DNA of 9,509 nucleotides from JBDKTH01 sp964558295. Lineage in GTDB: Bacteria; Planctomycetota; Planctomycetia; Pirellulales; Thermoguttaceae. The notes below the pieces were generated by a model. That model was not told the origin of the DNA. It saw nothing but the letters and a program-made list of their open reading frames with translations, and searched no databases. The DNA is taken from NCBI GenBank assembly GCA_964558295.1, contig CAZLDQ010000219.1, forward strand, positions 1 through 9,509, written 5' to 3'. How positions within the stretch are numbered: the stretch's first letter is position 1; each line of letters starts with the position of its first letter. This document shows, one piece after another, positions 1 through 6,100 of the stretch. Made by a program: the position numbers and the translations under genes.

Positions 1-56
1 AGCATGCCCTGGGTGGGAATGGCCACCGTGCGGACACGCATGTCAACGATTTTCAT
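1..56 (-). CDS. Enolase-superfamily (mandelate racemase / sugar-acid dehydratase type) enzyme, N-terminal fragment
   Basis: Only the first 18 codons lie in the window and the gene runs off the left edge. The visible peptide is MKIVDMRVRTVAIPTQGM. This resembles the first beta strand and capping-domain start of mandelate racemase / muconate lactonising enzymes, which often begin MKI-x-D-x-x-x-R-x-V-x-x-P. Members dehydrate sugar acids to 2-keto-3-deoxy acids, or racemise or cycloisomerise related acids, using a Mg-binding C-terminal barrel not seen here. The start is supported by AAGGAAA at 64-70, 7 nt upstream. It lies 165 nt beyond a GH10 gene on the same strand, so it may be the next gene of the catabolic cluster. 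The family call rests on a short N-terminus and on context only; other proteins starting with a similar strand cannot be excluded. Confidence 0.5.
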   Translation of the reverse strand, partial: MKIVDMRVRTVAIPTQGM

Positions 57-62
57 GGTTGA

Positions 63-76
63 GTTTCCTTGGAAAC
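63..76 (-). promoter_or_regulatory. Shine-Dalgarno of the left-edge gene inside a short palindrome
   Basis: On the minus strand GTTTCC-AA-GGAAAC forms 6-nt arms, practically a 5-bp stem with a CAAG loop as RNA. The Shine-Dalgarno AAGGAAA (64-70) sits in its loop and 3' arm, 7 nt before the start codon at 56. The hairpin could partly mask ribosome binding; that role is inferred. Confidence 0.4.
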
Positions 77-91
77 GAGAAGGTGATGGAA

Positions 92-138
92 AGTGCGCGG
101 TAGGCAGTACGCGGCACACAGTACGCAGTGGGCAGTGA
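92..138. repeat. Degenerate GCAGT/GTACGC short-repeat tract
   Basis: This intergenic stretch is built of imperfect copies of GGCAGT, CAGTACGC and related words (for example GGCAGTACGC at 103-112, CAGTACGCAGT at 119-129 and GGGCAGT at 130-136). It lies between the GH10 gene ending at 222 and the gene starting at 56. It has no coding potential and may be slipped-strand low-complexity sequence or a member of a dispersed intergenic repeat. No terminator or promoter is evident in it. Confidence 0.45.
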
Positions 139-195
139 AGATGATCGAGTTGGATGCGTGGGGCTCAAGCCCTGGTTTTTCACACGTGGCCACCC

Positions 196-229
196 AATCT
201 TAAATCCCAAATCCCAAGCCTCTAATCCC
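196..229. repeat. AATCCCA-type short tandem repeat at the 3' end of the GH10 gene
   Basis: The plus strand carries four degenerate units ending in AATC(T/CC): AATCT, AAATCCC, AAATCCC and, after a short break, TAATCCC. The last unit contains the TAG stop of the GH10 gene (222-224). The tract therefore spans the end of that gene and its immediate downstream region. Confidence 0.4.
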
Positions 230-1592
230 TCCAGGTGAGTGTGTGCTGATCCTGACCGGTTCGGGACAAAGTGATCTCGAACTGGCGGGTCTGATTGCCG
301 GCGGTGACTTGGACCGTGTATTTGCCATGGAAGCCGCGGAAGTGGGCTTTGCCGTGGGCGTCGGTTTTGGCCGTCAGGTTGGTCTTCCAGTCGTGGTTGA
401 TCAGCCGGTCGAGGGCTTGATAGGCCGGCTTGGGGTTCATGTCCTTGTCGAGCAAACCGCCAAGGGCGTTATTTTCATTGCCAAAGGCGGTGCCATCGCC
501 GAGGTTCCACCAAGTGACGCCGGCCATGGCGGGCGTGCTAAACCAGAGCCGGTAGAGGTTGGCCACTACGGCCCCCTGGAGTTCCGGGCCGTTATCGCCG
601 GTGCCGGGGATCGTGATCTCGGTAATATAGAGGGGCAGTCCTAAACGTCCAAGCCGCTCATAGACGGCGGTCAACTGGCTTGGTGTATACTCCTTGCCGG
701 CCAGCATGGCGCTGCGGTTGTAGGCATGGAACTGGAGCCCGATCCCTTCGACGCGCACGCCCCGCTCCAGAAGCCCTTTGATCATTCCCTCGTAGAGCGA
801 AGTCGTGACATGGGTTTGCGACGTGCCGTCGTTGATCAACAGCCGCACGTCCTTGGGAAACACGCGGCCCGCCTCCTGGAAACACCAGGCCAGGTAATCG
901 TCCGGGACGGCGTGCCACTCTTGCGGATTCGCGAGGCGGGGAATCTCTTCGTTGACCACGTCCCAGAGCGGAATCTCGCTCCCATAATGCTCGGCAAGCT
1001 CGGCCATGTGCTTCTTCGCCAGGCTCGCCAGACGCTTCGGATCATTGCGGTCAATCCAGTCAGGCATGAACATCGTCTTCGAATACATCAGGGCATGGCC
1101 TTTGGGCACGATCCCATGGGCCTTGCACCAGGCGACCAACGGGTCGGTCGGTGGGCGTCGCCAGACACGCGGTCCGTCGTCCACGAAACGCGGTTTGCCC
1201 TCCTGCGGCTCGAAGTCACGCCAGTAGAACGGCACCGTGGCGCAGTTGAAGACCTTGACAAACGCCTCTTCATACTTGCGGTTCAGTTCCGCCGTGTCGA
1301 GCTGGCCGAGCACGAACAGGTTGCAGCCGAAAAGGAACTCGTGGGTCGTGTGCTGGATCTGGAGCGTAGCACCTTTGATGGGCTGGCCATCGGTGCCAAC
1401 CACCTGGAGCGTCGCATCAGCTTTGCGGTAACGCTCGATGTTCGCGTCGATCTGCGGGAAGGCTCTGTCCCAGATCTGGCGAAACGTCTCAGGGACTCCG
1501 GCACGCGCCGAAGTGCCCCGTCCAACGATCAACCCGCAGGCGACCGCCAGGATCACGCCCAGGAGCAACCGCAACCTAATTCGGCGATTCAT
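222..1592 (-). CDS. Secreted GH10 family glycoside hydrolase (endo-1,4-beta-xylanase-like), copy 1
   Basis: 456 aa. Residues 1-31 form a signal peptide (MNRRIRLRLL, a hydrophobic core, then SARA), so the product is exported. A short strand-rich lead (about 58-90, ending THEFLFGCN) precedes the GH10 barrel. The predicted acid/base is E215 in WDVVNE and the nucleophile is E325 in YITEITIP, with the conserved QFH (287-289) and N254-D255. A conserved C-terminal beta module (about 398-456, NHDWKTNLTAKTD...GFHGKYTVQV) follows. The start is supported by GGGAGAAGAA shortly upstream. GH10 enzymes are retaining endo-xylanases or glucanases. Here the usual glycone-site EN-x-x-K motif is replaced by VPFYW (120-124), and the conserved LVWH by LMYS (168-171), so the substrate may not be xylan. 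It is a tandem paralogue of the gene at 1791-3161, 198 nt away, probably in the same transcript. Confidence 0.9.
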   Translation of the reverse strand: MNRRIRLRLLLGVILAVACGLIVGRGTSARAGVPETFRQIWDRAFPQIDANIERYRKADATLQVVGTDGQPIKGATLQIQHTTHEFLFGCNLFVLGQLDTAELNRKYEEAFVKVFNCATVPFYWRDFEPQEGKPRFVDDGPRVWRRPPTDPLVAWCKAHGIVPKGHALMYSKTMFMPDWIDRNDPKRLASLAKKHMAELAEHYGSEIPLWDVVNEEIPRLANPQEWHAVPDDYLAWCFQEAGRVFPKDVRLLINDGTSQTHVTTSLYEGMIKGLLERGVRVEGIGLQFHAYNRSAMLAGKEYTPSQLTAVYERLGRLGLPLYITEITIPGTGDNGPELQGAVVANLYRLWFSTPAMAGVTWWNLGDGTAFGNENNALGGLLDKDMNPKPAYQALDRLINHDWKTNLTAKTDAHGKAHFRGFHGKYTVQVTAGNQTRQFEITLSRTGQDQHTLTWRD

Positions 1593-1672
1593 CTTGTATT
1601 CTTCTCCCGTTCAAACGTGAAATTCGACAAATGACCTTGCATGATTCTGGGAGGGAACCGATTCACTCTATG

Positions 1673-1694
1673 GGAACGCCCTCCATGGCGTTCC
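1673..1694 (-). repeat. Perfect 8-bp inverted repeat between the two GH10 genes
   Basis: GGAACGCC (1673-1680) and GGCGTTCC (1687-1694) are perfect arms around the 6-nt spacer CTCCAT. No T-tract follows on either strand, so this is not a classical intrinsic terminator. It may stabilise or process an mRNA, attenuate transcription into the second GH10 gene, or belong to a dispersed palindromic repeat family. Confidence 0.6.
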
Positions 1695-1738
1695 GCGAAG
1701 TCTCCTCCTTGTCGTGCTTTGGCCTTTTCGTGGTCTTT

Positions 1739-1770
1739 CCAATCGATCGTTCTACCCAAGCATCGATTGG
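1739..1770 (-). repeat. Perfect 9-bp inverted repeat just downstream of GH10 copy 2
   Basis: CCAATCGAT (1739-1747) and ATCGATTGG (1762-1770) are perfect arms around a 14-nt spacer, beginning 20 nt after the stop codon of the GH10 gene at 1791. No U-run follows in the minus direction. It could be a 3'-end stabilising hairpin, a partial terminator, or a dimeric protein-binding site. Confidence 0.55.
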
Positions 1771-1790
1771 CTTCCTGCGCGGGGCGACTC

Positions 1791-3161
1791 CTATTTCGAC
1801 TCCCCGCCGAGCACCAGCTTGTGCTCTTTCTTTCCGGTCTTGGCCAGGTCGATCTCGAACTGCTTGGTGACGTTACCCGCGGTGATCTTCACGGTGTATT
1901 TCCCAAAAAATCCGCGGAACGACGCCTTTCCGGTCGAGTCGCTTTTCACCGTGAGGTTAGTCTTCCAGTCATGGTTGATCAGTTGATCCAAAACCTGGTA
2001 GGCGGCTTTCGGCTTCAGGCTGTCGTCCATCAGGCCGCCTTGGGCTTCGTTCTCGCCTTTGAGCTGGGAGCCGGCGGGAAGATTCCACCAGGTAATGCCG
2101 GCCATGTTTGGGGCACTGAACCAGAGCCGGTAATGGTCGCGTACGACTTCCGCCTGCAAGGCCTCGCCGTTCTCGCCGGCCGAGGGAATGGTGATCTCGG
2201 TCACGTACAAGGGGAGCTTGAGCCCGGCAAACTTCTCGTATACGTCGAGCATCATCGCCGGATTGCAGTGGGTGCTGGTGAGGAATTGGTCGAGCGCCGC
2301 GCGACGGAAATAGTGGTACTGGAAGCCGATTCCGCGAATCGGGGCGCCGTCGGCCATGAGCGCCTTGATTTGGTCGAAGTAGCGGTCCGACTGGGGCTGG
2401 AAGTTGAAGTTCGTCACTTCGTTGATCATCATCACATTGGTCTTCGGGAAGAGGGGCACCGCCTCCCCGAACGCCCAGCGCACGTAGGCGCGGTCGGGCG
2501 TATAGAGTTGATAGTCCTTCGGGCAGACCAGCGACTCGTTGACCACGTCCCAAATCGGGATCTGTTTGCCAAACCGCTCGGCGATCTCCCGGAACCGTTT
2601 TTGATAGAGCCGCTTGAGCACGTCGGGATCCTTCGGCAGCCACGGCGGGTTGTGGGCATGCCAGAGGAGCGGGTGGCCTTTGAGTGTCACGCCGTACTTT
2701 TTGGCAAAGGCCAAGAACCGTTCGGGGGGCGGCCGCCGCCAGATGTCACGGCTTCCCTCGTCGTAACGCAGCTCGCCCTCGACCGGCTCGGTTCCAGCCC
2801 AGTAGAACGGCACGGTGGCGAAGTTGAACAGCTTGACGAACGCCTCTTCATACTTTTGGTTCTTGTCACCCATTTGGCCGAGGACAAAGGCGTTGCAACC
2901 GAAAAGGAACTCGTGGGTCTTTTGTTGGACTTGGACCGAGGCGTCTGGGACGGGCTGTCCGTCGGCGCCGATGATCTCGATCACGGCATCGCCCTTGCGG
3001 TTCTGTTCAATCCCCTGGTCGATTCGCTTGGAGACGTCATCCCACGCCTTCCGATAGGACTCGGGGGCGGCGGCGAACGCCGCGACTGAGAAGGCAGACA
3101 CGGCGATCATTGCGACGCCGAGCGCCAGAGCCAGTTTCGTGAGCAGTGTGCGACAAATCAT
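1791..3161 (-). CDS. Secreted GH10 family glycoside hydrolase (endo-1,4-beta-xylanase-like), copy 2
   Basis: 456 aa from the start at 3161. This start is chosen because AAGGAG (3168-3173) lies 6 nt upstream and it gives a clean signal peptide (MICRTLLTK, hydrophobic core, AAFA before AAPES). A start 11 codons upstream is in frame but would bury the signal peptide. The GH10 barrel has acid/base E209 (WDVVNE), nucleophile E322 (YVTEITIP), QYH at 281-283 and the canonical GHPLLWH (162-168) that copy 1 has lost. As in copy 1, the usual EN-x-x-K glycone-site motif is replaced by VPFYW (117-121). The N-terminal strand region and C-terminal module (about 396-456) match copy 1 closely; identity is perhaps near half by eye. 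It follows the SDR gene by 83 nt. Role inferred: first-step polysaccharide cleavage outside the cytoplasm; exact polymer unknown. Confidence 0.9.
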   Translation of the reverse strand: MICRTLLTKLALALGVAMIAVSAFSVAAFAAAPESYRKAWDDVSKRIDQGIEQNRKGDAVIEIIGADGQPVPDASVQVQQKTHEFLFGCNAFVLGQMGDKNQKYEEAFVKLFNFATVPFYWAGTEPVEGELRYDEGSRDIWRRPPPERFLAFAKKYGVTLKGHPLLWHAHNPPWLPKDPDVLKRLYQKRFREIAERFGKQIPIWDVVNESLVCPKDYQLYTPDRAYVRWAFGEAVPLFPKTNVMMINEVTNFNFQPQSDRYFDQIKALMADGAPIRGIGFQYHYFRRAALDQFLTSTHCNPAMMLDVYEKFAGLKLPLYVTEITIPSAGENGEALQAEVVRDHYRLWFSAPNMAGITWWNLPAGSQLKGENEAQGGLMDDSLKPKAAYQVLDQLINHDWKTNLTVKSDSTGKASFRGFFGKYTVKITAGNVTKQFEIDLAKTGKKEHKLVLGGESK

Positions 3162-3244
3162 GTGGAGCTCCTTGGATTGCACGGTTCGTTCCATAGCGAT
3201 GTGGTTGGTATGACGCGGACCATTTGGCCGGCGGGCTTGCGACT

Positions 3245-3997
3245 CTAGAGACTCAAGCCGCCGTCGATCAGGAGGGTGGCGCCGGTGATGTACCGGGCCT
3301 CTTCCGAGGCGACAAACGCGACCAGGTGGGCGACATCCTCCGGTACGCCGATGAAACCGGCCGGAATGCGGGCCATCACTTTGGCTTCATAAGCGGGATC
3401 GGAGAGGACCTTGCGGTTGATGTCGGTGCGAATCGCGCCGGGCGCGATGTTGTTCACGGTGATCCCGAAGCGGCTGTATTCCAAGGCCAGCTCCCGTACC
3501 AGAAGTTGCAGGGCCCCCTTGCTGATCCCGTAGACACTGCAAAAGCCGGTGGCTTTCACTTCGTGGACCGAAGAAATGTTGATCAGCCGGCCCCAGCCTT
3601 TTTCTTTCATCCCTTCCAACGCCCGTTGGGCACAGAAGAAGGAGCCCTTGACGTTGGTGTCCATGATCGCGTCGTAGTTCGACTCCTGACAGTCGCGTGT
3701 CGGCCAGCGTTCTTCGATCCCGGCGTTGTTCACCAGGATATCGACCTTGCCCCAGGCCGCTTCGATCTGGTCGAACATCCGGTCGATTTCGGTTTTCCGG
3801 GCGACGTCGGCCTGGACGAGCATCGCGCGGCGGCCGTGCTTTTCGATCTGGTCGAGCACTTCGCGGGCCTTGGCTTCGTTGCGGCAGTAGTTTACCGCGA
3901 CATCGACCCCGGCGCGGGCCAGTTCGACGGCAATCGCGGCGCCAATGCCTCGGCTCGCTCCGGTGACCAGGGCGATTTTGCCGGCGGGAATCCCCAT
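3245..3997 (-). CDS. Short-chain dehydrogenase/reductase, glucose 1-dehydrogenase-like
   Basis: 250 aa, full length for a classical SDR. The nucleotide-binding motif TGASRGIG is at 12-19, D64 contacts the adenine, NNAG is at 90-93, and the catalytic residues are N115, S143, Y156 and K160 (YGISK). The ISSVHE segment, VNNIAPGAIRTDIN (181-194), IP-x-G-x-IG-x-PE (211-220) and the ending ITGATLLIDGG strongly recall Bacillus-type glucose 1-dehydrogenases. It probably oxidises a sugar or polyol with NAD(P) in the cytoplasm, but related proteins are often annotated 3-oxoacyl-ACP reductase and the substrate cannot be fixed. The start at 3997 has an ideal AAGGAG (4003-4008) that incorporates the stop codon of the upstream MFS gene, showing tight operon coupling. 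Confidence 0.9.
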   Translation of the reverse strand: MGIPAGKIALVTGASRGIGAAIAVELARAGVDVAVNYCRNEAKAREVLDQIEKHGRRAMLVQADVARKTEIDRMFDQIEAAWGKVDILVNNAGIEERWPTRDCQESNYDAIMDTNVKGSFFCAQRALEGMKEKGWGRLINISSVHEVKATGFCSVYGISKGALQLLVRELALEYSRFGITVNNIAPGAIRTDINRKVLSDPAYEAKVMARIPAGFIGVPEDVAHLVAFVASEEARYITGATLLIDGGLSL

Positions 3998-4006
3998 GGT
4001 GTCTCC

Positions 4007-5296
4007 TTATTGCTCGGTTGCAGGTTTTACGTAGTAATCGCGGTTGAAGGTGGTAAAGAGGGCCACGAGCACGCAGATGCCGCCCAACACGTACACCGCA
4101 CCCAACAAGGCGATTGCGTTGTTCATGCCGAGGATCCCTTGCCCCCAACCGAGGAGGAGCGGGGCACTGGCGCCGACAATGAACGCGAACGAGAGCATCA
4201 CGCCGACCAACGATGAGCGGAATTGCGGCGCAACGAGATCAAACGGGGCGGCAAACAGGTTCGAGTCGTATACGCCGCGGAAGAGGCCGAAGGCGGCCAG
4301 GGCGGCCAGGCAGACGTAGAGGTTGTCGGCCAGGCCCATTAGGGCGATGCACGGGGCACCGCCCAGCAGCCCGATGTATTCGAACTTCATACGGGCCGTT
4401 CGGCTTGTGCGAGCCATCCGGTCCGACAACCGCCCCCCGGCCACCACGCCGACGAAGGCCGCCGCATGGTGGCAGAAGAGGGCCAAAAAGCTGGCCGCAG
4501 TGACCGACAGCCCATACTTCTCGTGGAGGAAGGTCGGCATCCACATCAAATAGGCGACGTTCACAAACACCTGTGAGGCGAAGGCCGCGCTGAGCAAGAG
4601 GACGGTCGGGCGGCGGAAGATCTCCCGCAAGACCAGACCGATGGGTGCGCCTGTCTCGTCCCCTGTTTGGTCGCTCCCGGCGGTCTCTTGCGGCGTGTCT
4701 TCCACGCGGAAGACCATCACGATCGCTACGAGGATGCCAAAGCCGCCGAACAGGTAAAAGGCGTTGCGCCAGCCGAACGATTCGCCGACGTAGCCGGCCA
4801 GGAAGCTGGTGATGATCCCCACGTAGAGCGAGGTTTGGTGGATCGCCATGGCCAGGGCCCGGGTCCGGTGGTGGAACTGGCCGATCAGCGAGTTGGCCGG
4901 CGGGTAGTAAAAGGCCTCGCCGCCGCCGGTGGCCACGCCGCGGAAGAGAATCAGGGCGAATAGGCCGGTGCTCATTCCCGTTAAGAGCGTCGCCGTGCTC
5001 CAAACCAGCAGGGCAACGATAATCACCCATTTGCGGCGAAGCACATCACCGGCGTAGCCGCCCAGAGGGACCAAGATTCCATAGACAAACGTGAACACCG
5101 ACCCGACCAGTCCAAGTTGCAGCTTCGTCAACTCGAGATCCTTCTCGATCAGTGGGAGGAGGTTGGCGAAGATCTGCCGGTCGGCCTGATTGAAGAAGTA
5201 GGCGCACCAGAGGATCGCGATCAACTCCCAACGGTAGGGCAGAAGCCGCGCGGGTCCGTTCAGGGCGGGTTTCAGCGTGTCTTTAGAATCGGCCAT
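4007..5296 (-). CDS. MFS transporter, sugar/organic-anion type
   Basis: 429 aa from the start at 5296 (MADSKDTLK), which overlaps the end of the RraA-like gene by 14 nt. The first membrane segment begins near residue 24 (ELIAILWCAYFFNQADRQIF). The loop 2-3 signature GGYAGDVLRRKW is at 79-90. About 12 hydrophobic segments are interrupted by an acidic cytoplasmic loop (DTPQETAGSDQTGDETG) between the two six-helix halves. The overall look is nearest the anion:cation symporter group, which carries hexuronates, galactonate and other organic acids, but this is by family feel only. It sits in the inner membrane and, from context, imports an oligosaccharide breakdown product or sugar acid. No clear Shine-Dalgarno precedes the start, so translation probably depends on coupling to the RraA-like gene. 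A longer N-terminal reading to 5491 is low-complexity and lies inside the neighbouring gene, so it was not used. Confidence 0.88.
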   Translation of the reverse strand: MADSKDTLKPALNGPARLLPYRWELIAILWCAYFFNQADRQIFANLLPLIEKDLELTKLQLGLVGSVFTFVYGILVPLGGYAGDVLRRKWVIIVALLVWSTATLLTGMSTGLFALILFRGVATGGGEAFYYPPANSLIGQFHHRTRALAMAIHQTSLYVGIITSFLAGYVGESFGWRNAFYLFGGFGILVAIVMVFRVEDTPQETAGSDQTGDETGAPIGLVLREIFRRPTVLLLSAAFASQVFVNVAYLMWMPTFLHEKYGLSVTAASFLALFCHHAAAFVGVVAGGRLSDRMARTSRTARMKFEYIGLLGGAPCIALMGLADNLYVCLAALAAFGLFRGVYDSNLFAAPFDLVAPQFRSSLVGVMLSFAFIVGASAPLLLGWGQGILGMNNAIALLGAVYVLGGICVLVALFTTFNRDYYVKPATEQ

Positions 5297-5987
5297 GCTT
5301 TGCGTAGACTTCAAAGGGGTCCATACCGGCAGCCATGTCAGCCCGGCTCTTGCTTTCCGATTCGAACCACTCTTCGGCTTGTTTGAGGACCGTGAGCGTG
5401 TGTTCCTTGGGGACGATGACAACACCGTCGTTGTCGCCGACGATGTAGTCGCCCGGATAGACAGCCAACTGCCCGTCGATCCCGTTGACATAGATCGGGA
5501 TCTGGTAGTCGACGGCCATGAAGCGGCCGAAGGCTTCCACAGGATTGCGGAAACGGCAGAAGGTGGGGAACCCCATGTTGATCAGATAATTGCTGTCGCG
5601 CGTGCTGCCGTCGATCACGGCGCCCACGCAGCCGGCGGCCTTCGCGGCCGTGGCGCTGATCTCGCCAAACTGTCCGCAACTACGGCAGTTCTGGGAGTCG
5701 CGGATCTGGATGACGCCGGGGGTCATGCTTTTGAGCATTCCGAGGCGGATATTGTGCGTGTCGGCATCCAGGCTGGGGGTGGCGATGCAATGGACCGTAA
5801 ACGCCGGCCCGGCGAGTTTCATCGTATGGACCAACGGATAGATCCCGCTGTCCATCGCTCGGCCTTTGAGCCCGATATGCTCGCAGGCGTCGTAAACCAA
5901 GCCCGTATAAAGTCGCAAAAACCGCTTCTGGACTTCGAGCACATCGTAGTCCAACTTAAGCGGCGCCAGTTTGTAGTTGTTCGACAT
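5283..5987 (-). CDS. RraA-family protein (HMG / keto-acid aldolase-like)
   Basis: 234 aa from the start at 5987 (MSNNYKLAPLKLDYD). AGAGGA (5998-6003) lies 10 nt upstream, and the mature RraA fold begins soon after this start; the in-frame extension to 6323 lacks domain features and crosses the promoter region. Signature residues include GEI (108-110), DGSTRD (126-131, whose Arg and Asp match the catalytic and metal-binding pair of the HMG aldolase group) and GDNDGVVIVP (184-193). Family members are metal-dependent class II aldolases or oxaloacetate decarboxylases acting on 4-hydroxy-4-methyl-2-oxoglutarate; others, including the RNase E regulator RraA, have lost activity. Retained active-site residues favour an enzyme. 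As probable first gene of a cluster with an SDR and an enolase-superfamily member, it may cleave a 2-keto-3-deoxy sugar acid; that role is inferred. Confidence 0.85.
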   Translation of the reverse strand: MSNNYKLAPLKLDYDVLEVQKRFLRLYTGLVYDACEHIGLKGRAMDSGIYPLVHTMKLAGPAFTVHCIATPSLDADTHNIRLGMLKSMTPGVIQIRDSQNCRSCGQFGEISATAAKAAGCVGAVIDGSTRDSNYLINMGFPTFCRFRNPVEAFGRFMAVDYQIPIYVNGIDGQLAVYPGDYIVGDNDGVVIVPKEHTLTVLKQAEEWFESESKSRADMAAGMDPFEVYAKHGRF

Positions 5988-6026
5988 AGTCTCGTGTTCC
6001 TCTGAAATAGCAACACCTCGCATCGA

Positions 6027-6045
6027 CCGATCGAGCGATGATCGG
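6027..6045. promoter_or_regulatory. Dyad in the leader of the RraA-like gene
   Basis: CCGATC (6027-6032) and GATCGG (6040-6045) are perfect 6-bp arms with a 7-nt spacer, nested with CATCG (6021-6025) / CGATG (6036-6040). It lies 40-58 nt upstream of the start at 5987, so it could be a leader hairpin or an operator. Its function is not established. Confidence 0.3.
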
Positions 6046-6100
6046 CTGAAGCCCATCTTACCTCTGCCGGCCGTCAGGCGGGAGTTGAAGCCTTCTGTAA

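Noticed and set aside
161..180. GGGC-TCAA-GCCC hairpin followed by TTTTT on the plus strand
   Set aside because: It resembles a terminator only on the plus strand, where no gene precedes it. The stem is just 4-5 bp and the surrounding genes run the other way.
726..1634. 302-codon plus-strand open frame opposite GH10 copy 1
   Set aside because: It is fully antisense to a gene with clear GH10 motifs. Long antisense frames are expected in GC-rich DNA, and its translation has no recognisable domain.
1704..1710. Consensus Shine-Dalgarno AAGGAGG on the minus strand between the GH10 genes
   Set aside because: The nearest ATG (1686) is 17 nt away and opens only a 7-codon frame, so no gene can be supported.
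1641..3089. 482-codon plus-strand open frame opposite GH10 copy 2
   Set aside because: It is antisense to a well-supported secreted GH10 gene. The translation is Arg/Val/Gly-rich with no domain and is explained by codon bias of the real strand.
3224..4216. 330-codon plus-strand open frame opposite the SDR gene
   Set aside because: It mirrors the SDR reading frame and has no ribosome site or recognisable motif.
5297..5491. In-frame N-terminal extension of the MFS transporter
   Set aside because: It is Ser/Thr/Arg-rich low-complexity sequence lying inside the RraA-like gene; MFS proteins normally begin shortly before the first membrane helix.
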